This document shows, piece by piece, positions 31,891-40,625 of a stretch of 45,166 bases of DNA (its first letter is position 1; each line of letters starts with the position of its first letter). The stretch lies in IMG/VR virus record IMGVR_UViG_3300020178_000369, positions 1 to 45,166 of that record; one strand, 5' to 3'. This DNA comes from a virus. Made by a program: the position numbers and the translations under genes. Below the pieces are notes generated by a model. The model saw only the letters and a program-made list of their open reading frames with translations. It did not search any database and was not told where the DNA came from.

Positions 31891-32543
31891 TCTGCCATTG
31901 TGTTATCTAGTATAAGTTTCTGTGTGCGCTCGTTTAGTTTTACTGTCAAAATAAGACTATACAAGTTATCGCTAAAACTAAACACACTGTGATCTAGTTG
32001 AAAGTTTGTAAAGTACACATATCCTGCTTCTGGGTACAAAGGTTTACCGTCTAACATCTGTACATAGTTTTCAGGACTACATCTTCCAAACACAACTAAC
32101 AGTCTAAAGTATTCTGGACTAGTTCCGTGAAAATCTCTATGTGGTGGGAAGAATCCGCCTTGATCTATACGTAATAAATGTACACGCCCAATGTCGGGTG
32201 AGAATATATCTACTATTTTTTTAAGTTCGGGGATCTTATGATATACTTCTGTAGGAGTGTTAAAGTTTTCTTCCTTCATTTCAACATCATGATATTTTTG
32301 CATATGTCCAAAACTATTCAAATGGTAATTGTCCATAACATCGCCTGTGTGACTAGTTACTGGTAATCCCCATCTATTGTTATGTGTATCTTTCTTAGCA
32401 TTATAAGGACACCAGTTATCTTTAAACTGCTCTAGTTGTTGTTCAACAGCGTGATGATTGATATGCCATTTAAGTTTAACTTGATGACCCAAGTTGACTA
32501 GGCTTTGCCAACGCAATGCTCTTTCAATTTCAGTTTGGTCCAT
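31887..32543 (-). CDS. 2OG-Fe(II) oxygenase, prolyl/AspH-like
   Basis: The 218-residue product has GGFFPPHRDFHGTS (His135, Asp137), YVYFTNFQLDHSVFSFSDN (His185) and SLILTVKLNE after it. The triad His-x-Asp...His is intact. The substrate-side N-terminus contains NWCPYNAKK and HNNRWGLPVTSHTGD. It is distinct from the HGxxN paralogues of the other operon. Coupled between two radical SAM genes (14-nt and 4-nt overlaps), it may act on the same substrate as they do. Substrate unknown. Confidence 0.72.
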   Translation of the reverse strand: MDQTEIERALRWQSLVNLGHQVKLKWHINHHAVEQQLEQFKDNWCPYNAKKDTHNNRWGLPVTSHTGDVMDNYHLNSFGHMQKYHDVEMKEENFNTPTEVYHKIPELKKIVDIFSPDIGRVHLLRIDQGGFFPPHRDFHGTSPEYFRLLVVFGRCSPENYVQMLDGKPLYPEAGYVYFTNFQLDHSVFSFSDNLYSLILTVKLNERTQKLILDNTMAE

Positions 32544-33870
32544 ATACTATCTCCAATTCAGGAAACACACTAACAAAGTCTTGTTCCCTAGTTTTATCAC
32601 TAATTTTTAAATACTCTTGTAATGCAGGAAGTTTGTGGCTCCAATCTTCTGCATTCATATAATTAACAAGTCCTAACCAACGTTCTTTACCATAAGGGTT
32701 TGTATTAAACTCAAAGTCACGTAAAAAATGTGTTGCAAAGTTAGTTATCTTTGCAGATACTTTCTCTTTAATCTCTTTGGGCAATACTCTAACGTTCATA
32801 TAACTAGGTAAGTAAACTAAATGTAATCCTATTATTCCTGCGCCGAATGGTGCTTTATTAATCTTTTTAAAATTTTGTTGTAGTTTCCATTCTGCTAAAT
32901 CTACAATATGATGTACGTTCAATGCTTGTACTGCACAAGCAATATTAATTATAATATTATCCGGAGTATCGTCTAATAGTTTTAAGTTTTGTTCAATTTG
33001 TTTAAACTTACTAGGATATCTTATATAATCATTACGTTCGTGAATAGCATCAATGCTAAAATTAAATTTAACCTGTTTAAAGTTAGTCCATAATTTTAAT
33101 ATTGTATCATTAATTTCTGTACCATTTGAATTGTATCGGAGTATGCAATTTTTTGCATGGCCTTCAGCAACCATAAATTCAAGTATATCATAATGCTCTG
33201 GAATCATTAAAGGTTCACCGCCGGCAAAATATAACTCTTTAATATGCTGTGCTTGATTTTTCATACTGTCAAGAAAACTACCTTTCTTATACCAAGTATA
33301 ATCAAAGTTAGGATTCCACCCTTGGTCTTCTTTTAGTTGAGGATTTTTATATTGCGGATATTGTAACTTCCAGTCTTTAATCCAACTTGAACTATCGTGC
33401 GGGCTACACATCACACATTTAAGATTACACATATTACCTAAACGTAAATCAAAATAAGGAATGTTTACAGGTAAACTTCCGTCATCATTAGTTTGTGCTA
33501 CTATGCTGTCAACATCAATACGTTCTTTCCAAACTTCTGTTTCCCAGTTACGTTTACTTTTAATTCCTTTTGATTCTTCTTCAAAGCATTTGCGACAACT
33601 TGCAGGCACTTCACCATTTAACATTTGTAATCTAGTATTACGCATATGTTCACTGTTCCATACTTCTTCAATAGTATGATCTCGAACGTTCATTGCAACA
33701 CCATCACGTTTTACAAGTCCAACTTCTTTGTCGTCAGTTACACCTGCGCCACTGGCATTAGCAGTACAGCATACACGCACATCGCCGTTGGGACGAGTTG
33801 CTAAGTGTATCCACGGTAAAGGACAAAATGTTTTAGTTGAATTGTTCTTTGAATCTGTCATATGTTCCAC
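32530..33870 (-). CDS. radical SAM protein with N-terminal twitch domain
   Basis: The 446-residue product is the longest complete radical SAM protein of the island. The N-terminal auxiliary cysteines are KTFCPLPWIH (16), VRVCCTA (34, 35) and ASCRKC (92, 95). The core is GNMCNLKCVMCSPHD (Cys148, Cys152, Cys155) with FAGGEPLM (215-222). The tail reads DFVSVFPELEIVYG. The C-P-L-P-W start is the canonical opening of N-twitch radical SAM proteins. A second ATG at 33861 is possible. It overlaps the next upstream radical SAM gene by 38 nt (29 nt from the inner ATG). Confidence 0.9.
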   Translation of the reverse strand: MEHMTDSKNNSTKTFCPLPWIHLATRPNGDVRVCCTANASGAGVTDDKEVGLVKRDGVAMNVRDHTIEEVWNSEHMRNTRLQMLNGEVPASCRKCFEEESKGIKSKRNWETEVWKERIDVDSIVAQTNDDGSLPVNIPYFDLRLGNMCNLKCVMCSPHDSSSWIKDWKLQYPQYKNPQLKEDQGWNPNFDYTWYKKGSFLDSMKNQAQHIKELYFAGGEPLMIPEHYDILEFMVAEGHAKNCILRYNSNGTEINDTILKLWTNFKQVKFNFSIDAIHERNDYIRYPSKFKQIEQNLKLLDDTPDNIIINIACAVQALNVHHIVDLAEWKLQQNFKKINKAPFGAGIIGLHLVYLPSYMNVRVLPKEIKEKVSAKITNFATHFLRDFEFNTNPYGKERWLGLVNYMNAEDWSHKLPALQEYLKISDKTREQDFVSVFPELEIVYGPN

Positions 33871-34819
33871 ACTGTTTTTTACATTCTTTTAATGGATTAG
33901 TTTTCCAACCTTGTTCTATTTTATTAAAGAAGTTTGAAGAAAACACTTCTTGCATAGTATTCCTATGCAAATTAGGGTAATTTGCAAAATGATTTAAAAA
34001 GTCAATTCTACTTGTTGATGTAGGTTGTATATAATCATGGTCCAGCCAGCAACAAGGTAATAAGTTTCCATTAGCACCTATATAAATTGCACGTTCTTCT
34101 TTTACTTTACATTTGATAGTACAAACTTCTTCTGAGGCTTTTACTTGTTTAATTTTATCTTTTTGTTCTGTACTTTTTTCTGTTGGATATAATACATCTA
34201 CTTGTTTTCCATTTTTATCAAGTACAGGTAATTCGTCATCTCTAAACCTACTTGTATTTTTACTATAAAATTCTTTAAAGCCTATTGTACCTGCTAGATC
34301 TCTACAAGCATCAACTTGATGAGCATTATGACTAAAAATTAACATATCCCAAATAGCATATCCACCAGCATTAATAAATGCCCTTGCGTTTTCTATAATT
34401 TTATTCCAGTCTGTACCAATGCGATATTTGCTATGTGTATCTTGTAATCCGTCAATACCAAATCGAACACGTACATTTAGTTTAGCAAGGTCTTTAAACC
34501 ATTTAGGATCTCTAGCACTGCCGTTTGTATTCATACTTAAATTAATTGACTCGTTTGTTTCACGTAGATACTTAAATATTTCAAGTGTATCTTTTGCAAT
34601 AATAGGATCGCCAAAGTTACCACACATATACAAACGATCTAGTTGACGTACAATATCTCTCGGTATCCAGTTAACAAAAGTTCCTAGATCAACTTCGTTT
34701 AATTTAAGGAAGGGATTTAGTATGCCGCCTTGTAAATTTCTAGCACACATAGGACAAGAGGCTTGACACTTTGATGTAACTTCTAAATGGATTGCTCGTA
34801 TTTCGTTTAGTTTATACAT
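33833..34819 (-). CDS. radical SAM/SPASM protein (GDP-type subfamily)
   Basis: The 328-residue product has TSKCQASCPMCARN (Cys18, Cys22, Cys25) and CGNFGDPI in place of GGEP. It parallels the 23306-24301 protein: ARNLQGGILNP against SRNLGGVTVNP, FGIDGLQDTHSKYRIG against FSIDGLEDTNHLYRRG, and SHNAHQVDAC against EHNAHQIEQC. C-terminal SPASM cysteines are CTIKCK, LLPCCWLDHDY and ECKKQCG. The tail is basic. It is coupled to the methyltransferase by a shared base (start and stop overlap 1 nt). Confidence 0.88.
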   Translation of the reverse strand: MYKLNEIRAIHLEVTSKCQASCPMCARNLQGGILNPFLKLNEVDLGTFVNWIPRDIVRQLDRLYMCGNFGDPIIAKDTLEIFKYLRETNESINLSMNTNGSARDPKWFKDLAKLNVRVRFGIDGLQDTHSKYRIGTDWNKIIENARAFINAGGYAIWDMLIFSHNAHQVDACRDLAGTIGFKEFYSKNTSRFRDDELPVLDKNGKQVDVLYPTEKSTEQKDKIKQVKASEEVCTIKCKVKEERAIYIGANGNLLPCCWLDHDYIQPTSTSRIDFLNHFANYPNLHRNTMQEVFSSNFFNKIEQGWKTNPLKECKKQCGTYDRFKEQFN

Positions 34820-35427
34820 TAAGGTCTTCCTACTAACATAAATCGTGTGTATTCAACATGAGGTGGTTTATATTCTAAGCCTGTTACATCATGTAAATTA
34901 GATTTATCTTTAAACTCTTCAATACTATTAACACAATTAATATGTTCTTCTAACTTATTATAATTATTACTTTGTAATATAATTGTAGGAGTGTTAGGAA
35001 TATTTTCTAACCACTTGTCATAAGTTTCTTGTGTAATATGTTCACAACTAGTATTAATAATAATATCAGGATGGAACTCATATTCATATTCTGCCATATC
35101 ACAAGTTACTGCTTTAAATTTTCCATCAATTTCATGTCTTTTATTAATAGTATATGCAATTTGTTCACACTTAGGATCAATGTCAACACTGATAATACGT
35201 TTAATACCTACACTACTATTAAAAAGCATACTTGCTAATACACCATTCCAGCCGCCATGAATTACTATACTTGCATTTTGAATTCTACAAATTTTTTCTA
35301 AATGCTCTACTAACCATCTTTTAGAAAATAGTTGTCCTCCCCAAAAACTATCTAGCATTCTATCTCTATCTTCGCTGTTACGAATTGCATCCATCCAAAA
35401 TTTTATGTCTTCGATATCTATTTTCAT
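34819..35427 (-). CDS. SAM-dependent methyltransferase (class I)
   Basis: The 202-residue product has the Rossmann SAM-binding fold. Motif I is ASIVIHGGWNGVLASML, followed by RIISVDIDPKCEQIAYTIN with the acidic residue that binds the ribose, then IIINTSCEHI as motif IV/V and LQSNNY. The N-terminal helix LDSFWGGQLFSKRWLVEHLEK precedes it. It is shorter than most but complete. Target unknown. It lies between two radical SAM genes in the sugar/radical operon, so a small-molecule or peptide acceptor is likely. It is coupled to both neighbours (1-nt and 4-nt overlaps). Confidence 0.8.
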   Translation of the reverse strand: MKIDIEDIKFWMDAIRNSEDRDRMLDSFWGGQLFSKRWLVEHLEKICRIQNASIVIHGGWNGVLASMLFNSSVGIKRIISVDIDPKCEQIAYTINKRHEIDGKFKAVTCDMAEYEYEFHPDIIINTSCEHITQETYDKWLENIPNTPTIILQSNNYNKLEEHINCVNSIEEFKDKSNLHDVTGLEYKPPHVEYTRFMLVGRP

Positions 35428-36398
35428 CGTTGAACCTTTGGTATTTTGCTATCTGCACTACTTACACAAGTATCAGTAACGCACTTAGATGGTGCTTTAA
35501 ACAGCGTAAAACCGTCTTGTAGCGTGCCTAAGGGTTCTTCCTTACAACTGTATGCTCTCTTAACTTCATTACCGCGTATAATACAACTTTGATACCCTGC
35601 ATTGCAAGTCCAACCTTTAAACTTGTTAAAGTCAAAAGCATTAAAGCGTTCTGCTTGATCTAAATAATATTCCTTTATGCCATCTGTTAATTTAATCTGA
35701 TAGACTTCCTCATCTTGTATATGTTGTGGAAATCCTTGTTGCATAATTTTTAACTGTTCTTCCGTGTAACTATTGACCACAAATGACGCAGTAGGATCTG
35801 ATTGCGGCTTAACCGTAACATTGATTCCTCTGTCGGCAAATCTTTGACATCTTTCAAGATACTCGTCAAACTGCTCTGGAACCATAACTTGATTAATTGT
35901 AACATATACTCCGTCCTTCATTAATTGAAGACATTTATCTCCAAACTCTTGTTCATTAGCAAACTCTGCATGGAAACTTGCTGTAACACTTCGACGTTGT
36001 AAACTCTTAGTATTCTTTATAAAAGTATTCCACCACTTACTGCCCGGTGACAAATTTGTAGTCATGTGTATACTTTGATATTCAGGTACTGTATCACTAC
36101 AGTAATGATCTATAATCTCCCCAAAGTATTTATAGGCAGTAGGTTCTCCTCCGCTAAAACTAAAATGAAAATCAGTGAATCCATTTTCTCGTGCTTGACG
36201 TTTTATTTCATCAATAGTATTTTTATAAACGGTTAAGTCTTGATGATCAGGTTTATCTGTATTAGCATATGGCCAGCAGTAACTACATTTGTAATTACAA
36301 AAACGTCCAAGTATCCAACTAACATTAAACAACTGTGTGTCTAACATTGTGCGTTGACCGAACTTGTTAATATCTTTAAATGGAATCGCTATAGTCAT
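35424..36398 (-). CDS. radical SAM protein (GGEP-type, C-terminal cysteine cluster)
   Basis: The 324-residue product has LGRFCNYKCSYCWPY (Cys34, Cys38, Cys41) and SFSGGEPTAY (80-89). The C-terminal block has FKGWTCNAGYQSC, KRAYSCKEEP and SKCVTDTCVSS, the same layout as the 24282 and 30985 proteins. It has no N-terminal twitch. In-frame ATG 36347 is a later alternative start. It overlaps the glycosyltransferase-like gene by 23 nt and the methyltransferase by 4 nt. Confidence 0.87.
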   Translation of the reverse strand: MTIAIPFKDINKFGQRTMLDTQLFNVSWILGRFCNYKCSYCWPYANTDKPDHQDLTVYKNTIDEIKRQARENGFTDFHFSFSGGEPTAYKYFGEIIDHYCSDTVPEYQSIHMTTNLSPGSKWWNTFIKNTKSLQRRSVTASFHAEFANEQEFGDKCLQLMKDGVYVTINQVMVPEQFDEYLERCQRFADRGINVTVKPQSDPTASFVVNSYTEEQLKIMQQGFPQHIQDEEVYQIKLTDGIKEYYLDQAERFNAFDFNKFKGWTCNAGYQSCIIRGNEVKRAYSCKEEPLGTLQDGFTLFKAPSKCVTDTCVSSADSKIPKVQR

Positions 36399-37062
36399 TA
36401 AATTGTTCTTTTAACCATTTAAAATCATTAATTTTATATAACATTTCTTTGTCATCTTTATATTGTTCTCCCCAATGTTTTCCTATTAGAGCACCATGAA
36501 TAGCATATTTGCCGTATTGTCCGTTTCCTACAGTACACCAAGTTTCTAAACGCTTTTCTGTTTCTTCATCTACTTGGCCTTTAATAGATCTACTTGCTAA
36601 TTTTGCACATTCTCTAAACGCACTCTTCCAAGTTGCAAACTCGTCGGTGTCAAAAACAGTCATGTTGCTTATTTCAGGCATTGCTTTAAACTTACTACTA
36701 ATACTTGTTGTCATGTCGGGTACGGTGGTGTCCATGTTCAGTGTGAGTGATCTAGGGAGAAGTTTAACCCCACCGTATCCATATTCCAAGTTGTTTACAG
36801 GATTTAGACTTCTCCATACATGAACTGTTTCTAAATCCCACTCGGAAACCTCGTAATCAAAATTAAAATCGTTTTGCAATACTGCATCGCCATCCACTAC
36901 CCAAAACATTTTAGTAAAACATTTCTTTGCCGCAAGTATATGTGCTTGATGTATTCCTTCTATATCTTTTACACGCTTTGCCATTGGAAATTTACTTTTT
37001 AAAAATTCAAAGTTCTGATCAGCATGAGGCTCACCATAACTAATAAAAACTATATCATACAT
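36376..37062 (-). CDS. glycosyltransferase-like protein (GT-A, DxD)
   Basis: The 228-residue product has a MYDIVFISYGEPHADQNFEFL start and a FWVVDGDAVLQNDF segment. D-G-D in this context is the metal/nucleotide-sugar DxD of GT-A glycosyltransferases. VWRSLNPVNNLEYGYGGVKLLPR could line the acceptor site. From memory, this architecture occurs in marine phages as a putative glycosyltransferase. It is coupled between an SGNH gene (13-nt overlap) and a radical SAM gene (23-nt overlap). Donor and acceptor are unknown. Confidence 0.65.
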   Translation of the reverse strand: MYDIVFISYGEPHADQNFEFLKSKFPMAKRVKDIEGIHQAHILAAKKCFTKMFWVVDGDAVLQNDFNFDYEVSEWDLETVHVWRSLNPVNNLEYGYGGVKLLPRSLTLNMDTTVPDMTTSISSKFKAMPEISNMTVFDTDEFATWKSAFRECAKLASRSIKGQVDEETEKRLETWCTVGNGQYGKYAIHGALIGKHWGEQYKDDKEMLYKINDFKWLKEQFNDYSDSI

Positions 37063-37871
37063 CTTACGTTATCCCTAATTTTATCTACTACTTCCTGATG
37101 AATCAACGGACCGTCATGTGCATTGTCTCTGGCTCTATCTTCATTTTTTAAATTAAGTTTAGCAAACATATCCTTATCATAAGAAGTAGCAAAGTCTCCT
37201 TGGAAGGTCCAATGAAAGACTGGAACGCCTAGTGCGTTCCATAAGTTGTTTACACTATTAATATGTAAACTATTTTCAAATAACATTTGACCGTCTTCTA
37301 ACGCCCAACGTTTAAAATACCACTGAGAATCTAACATTTCGTAAGTGTCAGCCGGTTCGTCTAAAACATTAGACCATTGAATATTTCTATCTTCTAATCT
37401 AATTGCTTTTTTAAATAGTCCTTCACGTTCTATATAACCAAAACTTTTTCTTGATGCTTGTGGCCATTGTATTACAACTGCACGAGGTTTAACAAATTTA
37501 TTTTTAACAAATAATTGTGTGTTAATATTAATAATGTCAGGTCCAGTACCTGCTTTGGCTAAGTTAACAACGTCAATGTTTAAATCTTTACCTAATATAT
37601 TACACCATAGTTCGTTTTCAAATAACCCAACGCCTTCAGTATAACTACATCCAAAAACAAGAATATAGTCATTATCTAATTTGTCTAACTCTTTAGTTCT
37701 ATAACCTAAACTATTAAAAGTGTAATCTAACTTGTCAGCAGTAGAATAATATTTCCAATCTGGTTTATTATGTATTACATAGTTTTCAGAATCATCTCCG
37801 CAATACCAATGTAATGACTTTCCTGCAACTTCCTCAAAATATAATAAAGGTTTAGACTTTGAATAAATCAT
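37050..37871 (-). CDS. SGNH/GDSL-like protein
   Basis: The 273-residue product has YILVFGCSYTEGVGLFENEL (Ser76) as SGNH block I, NLAKAGTGPDI as block II (Gly), VVIQWPQASRKSF as block III, and AHDGPLIHQE as block V, the Asp-x-x-His part. All four SGNH positions look present, unlike in most phage homologues. Such enzymes often deacylate or O-acetylate sugars. The genes on both sides (nucleotide-sugar dehydrogenase, glycosyltransferase-like) suggest a glycan substrate. It overlaps the upstream gene by 4 nt. Confidence 0.75.
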   Translation of the reverse strand: MIYSKSKPLLYFEEVAGKSLHWYCGDDSENYVIHNKPDWKYYSTADKLDYTFNSLGYRTKELDKLDNDYILVFGCSYTEGVGLFENELWCNILGKDLNIDVVNLAKAGTGPDIININTQLFVKNKFVKPRAVVIQWPQASRKSFGYIEREGLFKKAIRLEDRNIQWSNVLDEPADTYEMLDSQWYFKRWALEDGQMLFENSLHINSVNNLWNALGVPVFHWTFQGDFATSYDKDMFAKLNLKNEDRARDNAHDGPLIHQEVVDKIRDNVRCMI

Positions 37872-39061
37872 TTCTTTCTTGTATTCCCGTAATGAATAAC
37901 CATATAGTTAGAGTCAGGTTTCATTTGTCTCCAAGGGTCGATAAACACAGAATCTGTTCCATACTCTACATATGGTTCTGGATGGCACAATAAAATTACT
38001 CCAGTAGGATTGTATGCACTACTTGGGATTTCAGATACTAACGGATCAATGTAAATTGCCGATTCACCCAGTTCTCGAATGTAGTAATCTACTAATAATG
38101 CATAACTTCCGTCAGTATAAGAAACACCCGGTTTGTAAGAAACTCCATTTAACAAAATACTTCCACCATATTTCTCTTTTGTTTTAACAACAAATTTAGC
38201 AAGGTTCTTTGCTTGCACTTCTCTTGCTGTCATAATGCTATCAAATATATCATAATCAAGATTAAGTTCTTTTGCCATAAAACGTAAAGCGATGTTATCT
38301 CTTGGATGGCAACTTCCGCCATCTCCCATGCCGGCTGTCATATAACGATCACTCATAATACGCATTGTTGATTCAGCAAGTGCTTTAGTAACTACGTCAA
38401 CATTAATATTTCCTTGACGTTCGGCTACATCTTGAATCATATTAACAAGACTTAGTTTTGTTGAAATAAATGTGTTATAAAATACTTTGATACATTCGCA
38501 CTCATCATATGTTCCAATTACATAACGAGGATTATTTTCCATTATGGTATCATAAAAATCACGTAACTGTTTTGCATCGCCAGTTTCACTACCGTCGTCA
38601 GTACCGATCATAATCATCTCGGGATTAATCATATCCCAACCTACAGTACCCATTGCAATTAAGTAAGGATTATAAACAAATCTAGTATTAGTTACACGTT
38701 GTACAAATTCTCTACGTGTTGTTCCAGGTAATACAGTTGATATTAAAACAAGCAACTGTTTTTTATTCATATATTTGTTTGCCTCTTCTAATACTGTATT
38801 AACAATGTCGTAATTAAAATCCTTAGGTTCTAAATGACTTGTCGGACGTTTCCCATCATATGCAGGATCGTGAGGTGTTGGAACAGCAACAAATACAATA
38901 TCAGCATCTTTAACAGTTTCTTCAATAGTGTCTTTCTGATTAATTAAATCAGAAACAATTGGCGAAATGTCATATCCATTTACTTTATGACCTTTCTTAA
39001 CAATTTCCTCAGCACAGGGTACACCTAATTTACCTACACCAATATATCCAATAATACTCAT
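37868..39061 (-). CDS. UDP-glucose/GDP-mannose 6-dehydrogenase-like
   Basis: The 397-residue product oxidises a nucleotide-sugar C6 to a uronate with two NAD. It has GYIGVGKLGVPCAEEI for the NAD fold and VFVAVPTPHDP. The catalytic region is ECECIKVFYNTF (Lys192, Asn196) with GMGDGGSCHPRDN (Cys251, Asp255), which carries the thiohemiacetal Cys. The C-terminal domain NGVSYKPGVSYTDGSYALLVDYYIR matches the family end. It is a little shorter than UDP-glucose dehydrogenases (about 420-450). The product would be UDP-glucuronate or a relative, feeding glycan synthesis. It overlaps both neighbours by 4 nt. Confidence 0.88.
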   Translation of the reverse strand: MSIIGYIGVGKLGVPCAEEIVKKGHKVNGYDISPIVSDLINQKDTIEETVKDADIVFVAVPTPHDPAYDGKRPTSHLEPKDFNYDIVNTVLEEANKYMNKKQLLVLISTVLPGTTRREFVQRVTNTRFVYNPYLIAMGTVGWDMINPEMIMIGTDDGSETGDAKQLRDFYDTIMENNPRYVIGTYDECECIKVFYNTFISTKLSLVNMIQDVAERQGNINVDVVTKALAESTMRIMSDRYMTAGMGDGGSCHPRDNIALRFMAKELNLDYDIFDSIMTAREVQAKNLAKFVVKTKEKYGGSILLNGVSYKPGVSYTDGSYALLVDYYIRELGESAIYIDPLVSEIPSSAYNPTGVILLCHPEPYVEYGTDSVFIDPWRQMKPDSNYMVIHYGNTRKK

Positions 39062-40005
39062 TTCATAACCTCAATTAATTTTTTATACGCACCGCATTCC
39101 AATACAATTTTTGGAACACGACTTTTATCTAAACTAATATCTATTAGTTTATTATAGTTTCTTTCTACTTTTTGTGCAACCTTTTTATAAAGATCGTTAT
39201 AGTTTTGATTAACTAAATTTCTAATTTGAATTGCAATCATATCTGCACGTTTTTCTTGATTTGGCTCTGAATCAAAACTATAATCAAATAATTCATCATA
39301 CATTTCAAATCCAAATTCTTCACTTAACATCTTGTGATAGTTTTGTACACTAAAAACCAAAAATGGTTTCTTATAATATATAGGAGCGTAAGTCTTTTCT
39401 GTAGGAAACATTGTTTCCATTGTTGATTCATTAACTAGACTTACTAAACTAAAATTATAATCATTTGGCAACGTACTGTATTGAGCAGTTGTACTAGCAT
39501 ACTCTTTATCAATAATTAATCGTTCTTGTTTCCAATACTTCCAATCATAATCATTAATAAGATTATTCCAACTAATACTACCCTTATCAATTAAGTTATG
39601 TTTTGCAAGTGTATCCATCATTAGACAACGATGTTGCCAAGGTTGGTTGTTCATACTAATAAATGGAATTGATATATCTTTATTAGAAATTGAATGATTA
39701 AATTTGTTAAATTCGTAAACTGTGTTTGCCGGCCAAAAACTTTTCCAAACAATCAAATTTCCATACTTAGGCCAAAAGTTATTGTTGCCTCCAAAATGTC
39801 CTGCAACAAAATGAACATTCTTTCCTTTAATATGCTTATTAACTTTTTTTTGATTAGGATAATTTTCCCAACCTAACATACTAAATTCTTCTGCACCTAA
39901 TATTACAATATTAGAATTTGGATTATTGTCAATAGTCTTCAAGAAGTTGGTTAGACTCCAATGCTTTGACCACATAACGATGTTGTTATAACTCATTTCA
40001 CTCAC
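39058..40005 (-). CDS. glycosyltransferase-like protein of unclear family
   Basis: The 315-residue product has VNESTMETMFPTEKTYAPIYYKKPFLVFSVQNYHKMLSEEFGFEMYDELFDYSFD. This pattern, an N-E-S followed by T-E-K and a P-F region with the GF..Y..LF..FD end, recalls fucosyltransferase/exostosin-type donor domains. The 42744 protein has the same layout (VNETRFAQPTANFSEKTFNAML...GFKTFDSLWSEDYD). The N-terminal half is not recognised. The start is GTG 40005 with an ATG at 39996 as alternative. It heads the minus-strand operon. Confidence 0.5.
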   Translation of the reverse strand: MSEMSYNNIVMWSKHWSLTNFLKTIDNNPNSNIVILGAEEFSMLGWENYPNQKKVNKHIKGKNVHFVAGHFGGNNNFWPKYGNLIVWKSFWPANTVYEFNKFNHSISNKDISIPFISMNNQPWQHRCLMMDTLAKHNLIDKGSISWNNLINDYDWKYWKQERLIIDKEYASTTAQYSTLPNDYNFSLVSLVNESTMETMFPTEKTYAPIYYKKPFLVFSVQNYHKMLSEEFGFEMYDELFDYSFDSEPNQEKRADMIAIQIRNLVNQNYNDLYKKVAQKVERNYNKLIDISLDKSRVPKIVLECGAYKKLIEVMK

Positions 40006-40027
40006 ACTTATACTTATTATCTGCGTA

Positions 40028-40035
40028 TATAAATA
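40028..40035 (+). promoter_or_regulatory. T4 late promoter (perfect TATAAATA), divergent intergenic
   Basis: The exact late octamer is followed by 5 nt and then ATG 40041. The geometry equals that at 23293-23308. Transcription would begin at or near the start codon, with no ribosome binding site present. Confidence 0.65.
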
Positions 40036-40040
40036 TGTGT

Positions 40041-40625
40041 ATGTTTGAAACCGTCAATAAATTTGAAAAAGCAATAGCAGAGTACTATGGTTCTCCTTAT
40101 GCTGTTGCTGTAGATAGTTGCACTCATGCTATTGAGTTGAGCCTAAGATACTTACAGCCACAAACTAAAATTACTGTTCCAAGTAGGACATATATTAGCA
40201 TACCCTTTACCTTAGAAAAACTCGGCCTTGATTGGGAATTTCAAGACATTGAATGGACTAGATCTTATCCTCTAGGTAATACAAGAATAATCGATGCGGC
40301 TACAATGTTTGAAAGACACTCATACATTAATAATATGTTTATGTGTTTAAGTTTTCAATATAAAAAAGCATTAAGTTTAGGCAGAGGCGGTGCAATACTT
40401 TGTCCTAGTGAGAGAGATTATAATATTCTAAAACAAATGGCATATGATGGACGAACAGACGACAAACCTTGGGCGGAACAAAATATTAAATTTGTAGGAT
40501 ATCATTATTATATGACTCCAGAAACTGCACAACTTGGTTTAGATAAAATTAACGATTTAGAAAAAGGCAAAATATGGAGTAGTGATGATTATCCGTATCT
40601 GCCAGATATGGATGTTTTTAAATGA
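40041..40625 (+). CDS. minimal DegT/DnrJ/EryC1-type PLP aminotransferase
   Basis: The 194-residue product has FEKAIAEYYGSPYAVAVDSCTHAIELSL, the cofactor-binding N-terminus of sugar aminotransferases. IIDAATMFE gives Asp85 for the pyridine ring, and MCLSFQYKKALSLGRGGAILC gives Lys109 for the Schiff base (S-F-x-x-x-K...G-x-G-G). The second half of the usual 370-400-residue fold is absent. ATG 40041 is chosen because the late promoter implies initiation there; ATG 40035 lies inside the -10. A sugar 4-amino or related product would fit with the dehydrogenase divergently encoded next door. Confidence 0.72.
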   Translation: MFETVNKFEKAIAEYYGSPYAVAVDSCTHAIELSLRYLQPQTKITVPSRTYISIPFTLEKLGLDWEFQDIEWTRSYPLGNTRIIDAATMFERHSYINNMFMCLSFQYKKALSLGRGGAILCPSERDYNILKQMAYDGRTDDKPWAEQNIKFVGYHYYMTPETAQLGLDKINDLEKGKIWSSDDYPYLPDMDVFK

